From NCBI GenBank assembly GCA_947561585.1, contig CANNZV010002568.1, forward strand, positions 52,331 to 116,330: a stretch of 64,000 bases of DNA. Reading direction: 5' to 3'. Below are positions 31,741 to 41,932 of this stretch, one piece after another; positions within the stretch are counted from its first letter, which is position 1, and each line of letters opens with the position of its first letter. The notes beneath the pieces were generated by a model. It saw only the letters and a list, made by a program, of their open reading frames with translations. It was not told where the DNA came from and did not search any database. Source of the DNA: Caprella mutica. Taxonomy: Eukaryota > Arthropoda > Malacostraca > Amphipoda > Caprellidae. The position numbers and the translations under genes are program-made.

Positions 31741-31744
31741 CGTA

Positions 31745-32180
31745 TCCCCAGGTGATCTATCGTGAAGCTGTCTGTGGTAAATGGAAGAATAGGAGGGTGG
31801 CGTCCTTTGGGATCTGAACTATTGTAATTTGGATTGTCTTTCATTTTTCCATATTGATTATTTTTTAACACTACTTGTAGTTTTAGAGGATACCTAGCAA
31901 TAGGGTTATGTTCTTCAACTACGATGTCTTAGATTTTTATGTTAGGTAGGCTTGTACAATTTATTTAATATTATCTCTTCATTTTCCTCTTCAATCCATG
32001 AGTGCAACCACCAGTGCTTGCGTCCTTTTTAGTCATATTCCTTGGTAAGTGACTGCATTCACAGATGGTGGTAGGTGATTTTGTTCGTGGAACCACTTTC
32101 CTTTTGACTGCTACTTTCAGTCCCTTGTATTTAATTTCACTTTGACATATGGCCTTTGGTTCCGAAGCTTAAACCCCTAT
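31745..32180 (-). repeat. Family E repeat, copy 4, inverted
   Basis: This is the reverse complement of family E, ending (plus strand) TTTGGTTCCGAAGCTTAAAC then CCCTAT. It is shortened internally. Confidence 0.7.
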
Positions 32181-32507
32181 TAAAATAAATCATTGACGTG
32201 TATGTATTTAGACTCTTGAAGAATTATTGTTTAAAGAGGCAGTAAACCTTTCACAAAATATTCTCTCTTATAGATAAATCTTTTGAGGGGCATTAGTTAT
32301 AGTCTTATAGAATATAATATATTAGTTATTTTATAACTAAACATTCAATATAAAAATAAATAACCACTCAAGTGCAGTGCCATTTAGCAAGAAACATTCC
32401 AGCTACCAAAAAATATAGAGCACATGAGCAATGATCATGATATCGCTAACTCTGCACCATTTGTTAGTATGTTTTAATTCATGTTCTCATTTGATTTTGG
32501 CGAGGAG

Positions 32508-33660
32508 TGTGGGTGAGGCAGAGGAGGGGATGAGGAGTTGAGACGGGTGGCTAGTAGATACAGATTGGAGATGAATGATGGAAAAAGCCAGGTGCTCTTG
32601 TTCAACATTCAGAGGCAGGTGGAGCAGATTGAGGGAATTTTGGTTGTGGATGAGGTGAGATATTTAGGGGTGAGAGTGCAGAGCAGGAGAATCATGTTTG
32701 AGAAGCAGAGAAGTGATATGGTTGGAAAGGCGAAGAGATGAATTGGTATGACTTACTCGGTTATAGAGAAAGGGTGCCATAAGGTGATGCTGGGAAAGAG
32801 TTACTGGAAGGGTGTGGTGTTACCGAGTGTGTTATATGGGTCGGAGGTGGTGAGGCTGAGGGTGGAGGATATAGACAGTTTGCAGAGTCAGGAAAAGGCA
32901 GCTATGCGGAGAATGTTGAGAGCGCCGAAGAATGTAGCAATAGCAGGGATGAGTGGGGACATAGGAATAGGCACAATGAAGAGTAGAGTGGCACAGGGAA
33001 GGTTACAGTACTATAGGAGAGTGGAGCAGGGGAAGAATAAGTTGCTGGCTGGAGTGATGAGAGATGCGCAGGTGGAGGGGAGTGAATGGATGAGGGAGAC
33101 GAGGAAGTATATCAGCTGGACGGAGATTGGGGAGGAGAAGATGAAGGTGATGCCGAAGGAGGAAGTGAAGAGAAAAGTAGCGGCGGTGGGACATGTGGAG
33201 TGGAGGGAGGAGGTTGAACGGAGGAGCAGTCTGAGGCTGTATAGAAGGTTTAAGAGTGAGATGAAGGAGGAGGATCATGAGGGAGGAATGGCATCAAGGC
33301 TGTGGTTCACTGCAAGGACAGAATGTCTGAGGTTGGAATGTAGAAGATGGGGAGAGGAGAGTGACAGGTGTAGGTTGTGTGGAGTTGATAGAGAGGACGA
33401 GAAGCATTTTATCTTGGAGTGTTGGGAGTTGGAAGGAGAGAGAAGGCAGGCGGTGGAGTTCCAGAGACCGAGGCAGGAGAGTGGAGATGAGATGCTGGGG
33501 AGCTTTTTGTTTGGAGGCGGAGATGATAGGGTGAGGAGAAGGGCTTTGCATGAAATGTGGAAGCACAGAAAGAGAGAGATGAGGAGGAGGGGAGGGGGGG
33601 GGGGAGGAGATGCCCCGCTAGTTGAGCTCTGTGTGAGATGAAGCGGGAACTTGTGGTGAG
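32508..33660 (+). pseudogene. 5'-truncated LINE: RT C-terminal end and zinc finger
   Basis: Two pieces in one frame are separated by a TGA at 32739-32741. The first holds the end of the RT fold (LEMNDGKSQVLLF, then VRYLGVRV). The second (32748-33641) holds a thumb-like helical region (VLYGSEVVRL) and a C-terminal finger CRLCGVDREDEKHFILEC. This is the 3' end of a non-LTR retrotransposon ORF2; the RT catalytic motifs and endonuclease are absent, as expected for 5' truncation. The strand is strongly purine-rich (GA), unlike its surroundings. Confidence 0.85.
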
Positions 33661-34194
33661 AGAGGATTTGACTTGGTTGAGGTTAGGAAATTTATTTTCA
33701 TAGTTGAAGGCTTGAAGCGAGACGGACCTGTTCATAAAGGAATCTGTAAATTGGACACCTTGACCTTGTTTACTTTATATTAAATTTAAGTTTACATTAT
33801 AGTATATAATTAATCTTAATCATTGACAAACTGATAGAAGCGCCATTCCTGCCAATGCAGCAGGACCCAGTGAATATACCTAAAATAATTCTTTTCTGGT
33901 AGTTAGTTTTATTTCAGACGAATGATTTCTCAAACGAATAAAATTACCTGATTACTAACAAAAATTTTCAAATGCCAATATTATAGTACATTTATGATAC
34001 AGCTATAAATAATATAGCTACTACCTATAGAGACTTCACTATAGAGAGAATTATGGTGAAGGTCAAAGTTGGTCATCATAACTTCAATGCGACAGATAGC
34101 AGTTATGAATTGTACCTACTAGGTACCCCATTAAAAATGAAGGAAATTTAATATATGTTGCATAAAATTTAAAATCTTGAGTAACCCTTTCGCT

Positions 34195-34415
34195 CCGATT
34201 TTTTTCAGAGTTGATTATGAGTAATAATAAAGTTTTTTAATAATATTTATGTATTTGTATATTATTTTAATCTATTGATAAAGTGTTTATATCAAACTTA
34301 TGAAGGGACAATATTTCCCACCAGTAATGTACATCACAGACTATTGGGACAATATATCCCAATAGAATATGAATGTTATTAGTGGGACATATTTAGCCCA
34401 TTCGGCGCAAAAGGG
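34195..34415. mobile_element. piggyBac-type MITE, copy 2, inverted
   Basis: It starts CCCTTTCGCTCCGA after GTAA and ends TCGGCGCAAAAGGG before TTAA (34416-34419). It is nearly the reverse complement of 29574-29805. The left TTAA has mutated. Confidence 0.85.
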
Positions 34416-34919
34416 TTAATAGAATATCAACACTAGAGAGGCACCAATACTCTCGGTATCGAATGAAGTATCTGAAAGTATCGTTATTTTTACGGGTAGC
34501 TATCTGGTAATTGGTATTGGATCCCAAAAAATAATTCAAATATTACCGACACCAATTACTTTTTACCTCGTCGACCCCTTTATAGAGTATTTGCCTTATC
34601 ATCGACCCCCGATAACATCACAAAGTAAATCCTTCGGTATTGTTAGTAAATAGTCTAAACACGTTAATAAAATTTTATACATTAGCTGTTAATATGCCTT
34701 GTTATTCAAATAATTAATAGAAACTTACTGATACATTAGCATAACTATGGATTAAACAAATTGTCATTAATTGGGTGAATGCACTTGATGAGCTGCAGCA
34801 AGACTTATGATATTAGGTTGGAATTTTAGTTTCAAATCACCACTCTTCTTCCAAGGTTCTTCTTCAAATTCAAGTAAAATCTCTCATTAACAATTAGATT
34901 AGGACTGTTTCAAATTAAT

Positions 34920-36300
34920 TTCTGTACTTTCCAACACTTAATGGGGTATCTCCCCCTCACCATAAATTATTTCATATTGACCTCCCTGTGCTTCCACAAC
35001 TCATGCAACACTTTTCTTTTTTTCTCTCATCTAAACCCCTGAACAAAATACTCCATCTCCTGACTCGGTCTCCTCAATTCTTCCTTTCTCCAACTCCCAA
35101 CACTCTAAAATGAAATGCTTCTCGTCTACTTTGTGCGTTCTACATAACTTGCACCTGTCACACTCATTATCCCATCTTCTGCCCAAGTTCAAACATTCAG
35201 TCCTCGCAGCAAACCACAGCTTCTATTCCATTCCCTCCATATGATCTTCCTCCCTCGTCTCACTCTTGAACTTCCTGTATAGCCTCAGACTGCTCGTCTG
35301 CTCCACCTCCTCCTACCACTCTACATGCACCACCTCTGCTACCATTTTCTTCACTTGCTCCTTTGATATTACCTGCCCAGTTAATATACTTTTTTGTCTC
35401 CCTCATCCATTTACTCCCCTTTATTTGTGTATTTCTCATCACTCTAATCAGCATCCTGCCCTTCTTCTGCTCCACTCTCCTAAAATACTACAATCCTTCT
35501 TGCGCCACTCTATTCCTTCTCCGAACCTATTCCAATGTCTTATCTCACCCTTTCCACAGCTGTGTTCCTTGGTGCACTCAAGATTCACAGAATTCCTGTA
35601 TTATCTTGTATCTGCAAAATATCCACATCCTCCACCCTCAATCTCACAACCTCTGACCCATACAGAACACTACCCACCTACCCCCTTCCAATAACTCTTA
35701 TCTATCATTACTTTAATACACCCTTATTTTATCGCAGATTCATTTTTTTGCATTTCTAACAATACCATTGTTCTGTTTCTTAATAAATATATCTCGTACA
35801 ATGCAGTTTGCACCCTCACAACCATATATCACACCTCCTACACCACTTATATACCCTTAATATTTTAGACTTGTGTCACGACATTAAACAAGAGAAGTTT
35901 AGAATCTTCTCATTGTTCATCTCTAATCCAAATCTACCAGTCATCCGTTTCAACACTCTCACCCGCTCCTGTGCTTCACCCACACTCTCTGCCAAAATCA
36001 GGCCATACTCTGTCTGCCAAGAACAAACTTCTTAATTTAACCTCCCAAACTCTGACTCCCTCCAGCTTCATAACATGATTATGAATGTAAATAACCTAAA
36101 TAACACTGTTTACACCGTATATCCTTGTCTCATGCTACTCTCAACCTCCACATCAATCTGCTCACCTATCACTAGACATACTCCATTGTCACTATAAGCT
36201 CACTTAATGAGCTCCAAAACTCTCCACTCTATCCTACAGTCCTCCCCAGGTTCAGTCTGTTCCTTTGTTTTGTTAAAATTGTGTCCACTTGACTGAAAAT
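34920..36300 (-). pseudogene. Decayed LINE 3' end, opposite orientation
   Basis: On the minus strand this matches the LINE at 32508-33660 (for example GGATGAGGGAGACAAAAAAG and the zinc-finger Cys region at 35110-35165), with many frameshifts. It extends further 5' (35800-36300). Only short frames survive. Confidence 0.7.
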
Positions 36301-36636
36301 AGCATCTGCCATGCATGAAGATGGGTTATCATTTTTAACCAAGAATGTTCAATCCTTGCTTCTTAGCATTAATAGACCCCTTTTCGACCCTTGTGCATGT
36401 TATCGTCCCCATTTCGACCTTCGAGTTCATCGACCCCCAAGAAATACTTTTCGACCCCAGGGGGTCGGTATTGATCACTTTGGGGACCTCTGATATAGAG
36501 GAATTAGTTTTCAATTGAACATCAATAGCATATACATATGTTCATCCTATATACGATTGGAAGAAATCAAGATACTATTTAAACTATACTATCTACCTGA
36601 ATTAGGTAGTCTCTATTCATTTATAGTTTCATTTTA

Positions 36637-36795
36637 CCTACTTTGATAGTTACACTGTGCTATCTACTTTGATAGTTACACTGTGCTACCTACTTTGATA
36701 GTTACACTGTGCTACCTACTTCGATAGGTCACAGGTGCACTGTGCTACCTTACCTACTTAAATAGTTACACTGTGCTACTGCTACCTACTTCAAC
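36637..36795 (+). repeat. 26-bp minisatellite
   Basis: About five units of TAGTTACACTGTGCTACC plus TACTTTGA, the later ones degenerate. Confidence 0.85.
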
Positions 36796-37080
36796 TCTCC
36801 ACTAAAATGGCGAGTTTGGACATGCTTTATTACCTGGCATAGAAATTAAGTAGGACTTCGACGCAGAATTAATCCCCGACCACAAATCCTGCAATACTTC
36901 TCACTTTTCAGACTGGCAGAGAGGTTATTTATTTGGTGAGTAGTTATGATAAATACCTAATAATAATTTGATCATAGCCTCATAGGTATTGGTTATTGGA
37001 TAGAAATTTGGTCATTTTGGAGAGAGCTGGTGAGACAGGTCACAAATGAGTTTATAAGCCATACTATTTTACTAGATCAC
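36796..37080. mobile_element. Family B fragments in opposite orientations
   Basis: CTAAAATGGCGAGTTTGGAC to TTATTACCTGG (36800-36838) is one family B end. A second end in the opposite sense runs about 36965-37073 (GTTTATAAGCCATACTATTT). The segment between is unassigned. Confidence 0.6.
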
Positions 37081-37115
37081 TACTCATCTTCAAGAATTCA
37101 CCAAGAAGCCAAATA

Positions 37116-37517
37116 GGGTCAGGCCCTTTAATTTTTAATTGCGACCTTCTTAAGAGGGTCTCTTAAAAACATTCTGAACCAAAATTACATTCATTAAAGT
37201 GGCATAGGTAGCTATCAAAAGAAGCGCTGTGCATACCCAGACTGAAGGAAGTGGTGAAGCGTTCTCCAAGAAATCCTCCATTTTGGCTTCTGTTCTCAGA
37301 ATAATACATGTAAATATAGGAGGAATTTAAGGATTGTTCACACAGAAAATGTTAAAATTGTCCCATATTCTGCAGACTGGGTGCATGCTATAATTTATTA
37401 ATTTAGTCAAGTTTTTAACGTGTGTTTTGAAGCTATGATGTTTCTGTTGTTAGAGGCCAGGCCGGCAGGACACAGTTTGTTAGTGTGCCACAATTTCCCT
37501 GCTTGACAAGTTGACCC
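37116..37517. mobile_element. TA-flanked MITE (GGGTCA ends) hosting a D-type insertion
   Basis: TA lies at 37114-37115 and 37518-37519. The ends are GGGTCAGG and TTGACCC. A related copy is at 40450-40671. It is interrupted at 37237-37380. Confidence 0.7.
37237..37380. mobile_element. D-related hAT-like MITE, copy 1
   Basis: It starts CCAGACTGAAGG and ends TCTGCAGACTGG. The flanks are GTGCATAC (37229-37236) and GTGCATGC (37381-37388), an 8-bp duplication with one mismatch. It provides the empty site for the insertion at 37604-38159. Confidence 0.8.
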
Positions 37518-37531
37518 TATCTACTTTAAAG

Positions 37532-38248
37532 TTAGACTGCAGGAACTGAATCAACTGATAAACTCTTCTCTAAGAAATCCTCCATTTTGACTTCTGTTCT
37601 CAGACAGTCTGTATTTCGTGGTAAATTTCACCGACTTGTCGGTAGAATTTTTTCCCTTTGAAAATTATATTCTGGCAAAGTCGGTGGATTTTTAGCTATT
37701 TATTCCTATGTTACCATTGATTTTCAGTGGAAAAATGAGCAAAATGTTGGTGGATCAGCCAAAATACTAGAAATTTATGGTGGATTTTCTTCAGCTTTTT
37801 GAAAAAGTCAGTGGAATTTTATGCACCAAATACAGACTGGATATCCACCAACATTTTACCCATTTTTCCACCAAAAAATTAATGGTAACATAGGAATAAA
37901 TAGCTAAAAATCCACTGACTTTGATGGAATATCATTTTCAATGGAGAAAAATTCCACTGAAAAGTCAGTGGAACTTACCATTAAGTACAGACTGGGTTGG
38001 TGGATTTTTAGCTAGGTATATATTCCTATATAACCATTAATTTTTGTTGGATAAATTGGGAAAATGTTGGTGAATCAGCCAGATTACTGGAAATTTATGG
38101 TGAATTTTTTCAGCTTTTTGAAAAAGTCAGTGGGATTTTGTGCACCAAATACAGACTGGGTTCTCAGTAAAATACATGTAAATATAGGAGGAAATTAAGG
38201 ATTCTTCACACAGAAAATGTTAAAAATGTCCCATATTCTGTAGACTAA
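37532..38248. mobile_element. D-related MITE, copy 2, hosting a family C composite
   Basis: It is flanked by the perfect 8-bp duplication CTTTAAAG (37524-37531, 38249-38256). The ends TTAGACTGC / GTAGACTAA are mutated forms of CCAGACTG / CAGACTGG. Without the insert it matches 37237-37380. Confidence 0.8.
37604..38159. mobile_element. Family C composite of three units
   Basis: It is flanked by the perfect 8-bp duplication GTTCTCAG (37596-37603, 38160-38167). It contains one complete family C unit in minus orientation (37604-37848), a plus-orientation 3' half (to about 37996) and a minus-orientation 5' half (to 38159). Only the outer boundary has a TSD, so the three units seem to have arrived together or rearranged after insertion. 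The paralogous empty site is at 37283-37302. Confidence 0.85.
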
Positions 38249-38313
38249 CTTTAAAGTTTTTAACTGTCACTCTCAGCTCTGTCAGTTTCTCAGCCCTCAG
38301 GTGTGACCGTGTG

Positions 38314-38541
38314 CCAAGTAAAATAGTATGTCTCATAAACTCGCCATTTGTCTCTCCAGCTCTCTCCTAAATTCAACAGATTCTCTCCAAAATGATCAAA
38401 TTTTCATAAATTCTCTCCAAAATAACATTGTAGCATAGGAGAAAAAAAGATAAAACTCGCCATTTGCAATTGAAGGGCTCAAAAATAACTGTCACAAACT
38501 CGCCATTAAAATGGCGAGTTTGGAAATGATTTATTACTTGG
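38314..38541 (-). mobile_element. Family B MITE, full length
   Basis: Its ends are CCAAGTAAAATAGTATG and TTTATTACTTGG; 228 bp. CCGTGTG occurs on both sides but is offset by three bases on the right, so the TSD is uncertain. Confidence 0.85.
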
Positions 38542-38942
38542 AGTCCGTGTGACAGTCTGTGACTCAGACCCAGTCTGCAGAATATGGGAGATATTTGGGA
38601 TATTCTCTCTGAACAAATTTGAATTAATTCCTATACTTACATTAATTTTGCTACAAACACTTCTGAATTAATCCCTATATTTACATTAATTTTGCTACAA
38701 ACCGAATAAGAGATCTCTACAAACACTTTACCAGTTTCTGCCAACAGTATCTAAAAGCTGAGCGGCGCACCACATTACGGCGCACCACTGTACTTTCTAT
38801 TATGATCTCAAAGTAAATAACTGTTATGAAGTTTGTTGTATCTGCTAGTTTGTTGTTCTACACACTTTATGATGTTTTAATGAAATTAATAACCTGGCAG
38901 GGGGTTCGGGAGGCGGCACGCCCCCTGATACATCTACCTAAC

Positions 38943-39417
38943 CCAGTCTGTATTTGGTGCACAAAATCCCACTGACTTTTTCAAAAAGCTGAAAAAATCC
39001 ACCATAAATTTCCTGTAATTTGGCTAATCCATCAACATTTTCCCAATTTATCCACCGAAAATTAATGATAACAATAATCCAAGTAATAAAGCATGTCCAA
39101 ACTCGCCATTTTAATGGCGAGTTTGTGACAGTTATTTTGAGCCCTTTAATTGCAAATGGCGAGTTTTTTTCTATTTTTCTCTTATGCTACAATGTTATTT
39201 TGGAGAGAATTAATGATAATTTGATCATTTTGGAGAGAAATTGTTGAATTTTGGAAAGAGCTGGAGAGACAAATGGTGAGTTTATGAGACATACAATTTT
39301 ACTTGAGGTAACATAGGAATAAATAGCTATAAATCCACCGACTTTGCCAGAATATTATTTCAAAAGGGAAAAATTCCACCGACATGTCGGTGGAATTTAC
39401 CACGAAATACAGACTGG
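38943..39417 (+). mobile_element. Family C MITE nested in family J
   Basis: Its ends are CCAGTCTGTATTTGGTGC and CACGAAATACAGACTGG. It is flanked by the perfect 8-bp duplication TACCTAAC (38935-38942, 39418-39425). It is split by a family B copy. Confidence 0.92.
39079..39306 (+). mobile_element. Family B MITE nested in family C
   Basis: It starts CCAAGTAATAAAGCATGTCC and ends CATACAATTTTACTTG. It interrupts the family C sequence within ATTAATG...TAACATAGGAATAA. The target duplication is decayed. Confidence 0.85.
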
Positions 39418-39630
39418 TACCTAACGGCTAACTAATAAGTTTTTATTTACACCTCAGACTGAAAGTTTACAATAGTTACCCCATAAAATTTTAATTACAG
39501 TTTTCTATGATGAATTTTATATTCTATTCCAAATTAAACATCTCAATCAAATAATTAAACTGTGTAGTATAAACATTGGATTCAGGTACCGTCAGTCATA
39601 AATTTGATAGAACTATTACCTATCAAATTC

Positions 39631-40006
39631 CCAGTCTGCAGAATATGTGAGATATTCTCTCCGAACAATTTTGAATTAATTCCTATATTTACATTAATTT
39701 TGCTACAAACACTTCTGAATTAATCCCTATTCCCTATATTTACATTGATTTTGCTACGAATCGAACAGAATAAGAGATCTCTACGAGACTACCAGTCTGC
39801 AGAAACTGGTAAAGTGTTCGTAGAGATCTCTTATTTTGTTCGTAGCAAAACTAATGTAAATATAGGGATTAATTCAAAAGTGTTCGTAGCAAAATTAATG
39901 TAAATATAGGAATTAATTCAAAATTGTTCGGAGAGAATATCCAAATATCTCACATATTCTGCAGACTGGCGAGACTACGAACACTTTACCAGTTTCTGCA
40001 GACTGG
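39631..40006 (+). mobile_element. Family D MITE nested in family J
   Basis: Its ends are CCAGTCTGCAGAATATG and CAGTTTCTGCAGACTGG. It is flanked by the perfect 8-bp duplication TCAAATTC (39623-39630, 40007-40014). It is split by another family D copy. Confidence 0.93.
39792..39969 (-). mobile_element. Family D MITE inserted into family D
   Basis: A 178-bp element with ends CCAGTCTGCAGAAACTGG and CATATTCTGCAGACTGG. It is flanked by the perfect 8-bp duplication CGAGACTA (39784-39791, 39970-39977). It lies in opposite orientation to its host. Confidence 0.94.
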
Positions 40007-40449
40007 TCAAATTCACTTCATATATCATTAATCTGAATTCAAAATACCTATCTAATAGAATGTACAGTGGTGGGGCGTAATCTGGTGCGACGTACTGTGG
40101 TGCGCCGCTCAGCTTTTAGATACGTATCGTTTCTGCAGACTGGACTCAGACTCTGTGTGACAAACTGACAATTAAAATCATAATATGTTAACAATTAAAA
40201 ATGATTTTGGACTTTGGTTGGTGTAAGTCATCATCTCATGTTTTATAGGCTGGCAAACTGGAAATAATTTTGAGTCAAAATTTTAAATTTCACAAAAATT
40301 TAGGAAAAAGTTTGATTCACGGCCAGTCGGCCACCACTTAATTCAGTCTTTGGCCAGTGCCATGAGAACAAAGTAGCACCTGATNATTCGGTATGGATAC
40401 CCTAGCTAAAATCTCTTTACTAAATACCTCTTTCAATCATACAATAGTA

Positions 40450-40671
40450 GGGTAAAGTAGGTAAATTGCGGCACACTAACTAAGTGCGGCCTCTAAAAAC
40501 AAGAACATCATAGCTTCAAAACACACGTTAAAAACTTAAATTAATAAATTATAGCATGCACTACGCTTCTTTTGGTAGCTATTCAACATTTTAATGTATT
40601 TTCGAATCAAAATGACTCTCTTGAGAGGGCTGCAATTAAAAATTAGAAGCCGCAATTTACCTGCGTGACCC
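40450..40671. mobile_element. TA-flanked MITE (GGGTAAAG ends)
   Basis: TA lies at 40448-40449 and 40672-40673. The ends are GGGTAAAGTAGGTAAATTGC and GCAATTTACCTGCGTGACCC. It is related, inverted, to 37116-37517. A single undetermined base (N) lies just upstream at 40385. Confidence 0.75.
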
Positions 40672-40883
40672 TATTCCAAATAAACTAGCAGTGCTTCGTT
40701 TGTTATATCACTAATTTAAATTTTTACGCTTGCCTAAAGTATTAATAAATGTAGTAGTTTATGGAATTAAATGAAACTGTTTAATCTTTAATGTTTGCTT
40801 TTTTTCTGAATGTTTGTTTATTGAACTAATTTTCTATATGAAATAAAAGAAGTTCGATCCCTCAATTGGTGTGATTTCTCCTG

Positions 40884-41430
40884 CACCCCCGTGGCGCGAC
40901 GGGGTACGGTCAAGAGCCCCCCCCGGTCATGAGCCTCCCCGGTCACGAGACCCCCCCCCCCGGTCACGACCCCCCCCCCCCGGTCACGAGCCCCCCCGGT
41001 CATGAGCCACCCTAGGTCATAAGCCCCCCCCCCCCCGGTCACGAGCCCCCCCTCCCTGTTTTTTTAATCCTTATTTACCTAGTTAAACAAATGAAGAACT
41101 ACTTAGGTAGAAATAACTGAGAGTTGCTAATGCAGTTTGTTGTATCCGCTAGTTTGTTGTACCACACACTTTCTGATTTTTTAATGACCTGGCAGGGGGA
41201 TTCGGGGGGCGGCACGCCCCCCGATATACATATATTTTATGTCTAATCAGTAATGAAATACAAAAGTGTCAATAAGGATTAAATAATATAGGTAAATAAG
41301 GATTTAAAAACAAGGGGGGCTCGTGACCGGGGGGGGGGCTCTTAACCGGGGGGGCTTATGACCTAGGGGGGCTCATGACCGGGGGGCTCTTGACCGGGGG
41401 GGGGGGGGGCTTATGACCTACACCCGGCGT
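40884..41430. mobile_element. Foldback with C/G-homopolymer subterminal repeats
   Basis: The left arm (about 40884-41060) is a run of units CCCCCC-GGTCA(T/C)GAG; the right arm (about 41315-41420) is the inverse, GGGGGGCT then CATGACC units. The inner arms also match (AATCCTTATTTACCTA at 41066 against TAGGTAAATAAGGATT at 41289). The loop holds the family J-like segment 41115-41225. No TSD was resolved. Homopolymer lengths may contain sequencing error. Confidence 0.7.
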
Positions 41431-41932
41431 GACAACACCATTCGATCTTTCTTATCCCATTTAGAAAGTAGGAAAGAACATATTCTTCTTTATTTTTACA
41501 TAAAAAACATTATTTTACAGGAGATCAAAAAGATATGTGGATTTATGAGGTGGAGATAAACTCAATTTTTTGTATCACTCGATCGCAATCAGGATACAGC
41601 AACATGTAGGGTATTGTAATCAGCTCATCGATTCTAGTTTGGCGTGACCACGGTGTGACCGGAAATGGCGACTCTGACCACACTTTGAAAAATGGGACTA
41701 CCTATTTAAACTTAGATACTTCTAAATTTAATTTTTTTCTTATCAATTACTAACTGGGCATTGGTTAAATTGTATTTCCATTATTTTATTCCGTGATTAT
41801 TATTCATAGGAACTACAGTTTAGCAGTTAACTAGCACTAGTTTTGTCTTATAGGTAGTTCATGTTTAAGACCTTATTTCTTATAGATAATTAAAAGAAAT
41901 GAACAATAAAAACACCTGAGTGATATCTATAT

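Larger units (their letters stand above)
38742..40128. mobile_element. Family J element nested in family D
   Basis: It is flanked by the perfect 8-bp duplication GTTTCTGC (38734-38741, 40129-40136). The imperfect TIRs share TATCTAAAAGCTGAGCGGCG then CACCAC, with an inverted continuation of GGCGCACCAC-type repeats to GTAC. It carries a segment (38818-38930, with CCTGGCAGGGGGTTCGGG) that recurs at 41115-41225. It hosts family C (38943-39417) and family D (39631-40006) insertions. Confidence 0.88.
38570..40143. mobile_element. Family D hAT-like MITE, outermost shell of a four-level nest
   Basis: It starts CCAGTCTGCAGAATATG and ends TTTCTGCAGACTGG. It is flanked by the perfect 8-bp duplication ACTCAGAC (38562-38569, 40144-40151). 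Without the insert at 38742-40128 and one copy of that insert's target duplication it is about 179 bp, the size of the complete copy at 39792-39969. Confidence 0.93.

Noticed and set aside
33003..33735. Minus-strand Pro/Ser/Leu-rich frames
   Set aside because: They are antisense to the GA-rich LINE ORF2 end that carries the zinc-finger motif.
40884..41430. CRISPR-like spaced repeats
   Set aside because: The units are homopolymer-rich, inverted between the arms and without regular unique spacers; the genome is eukaryotic.
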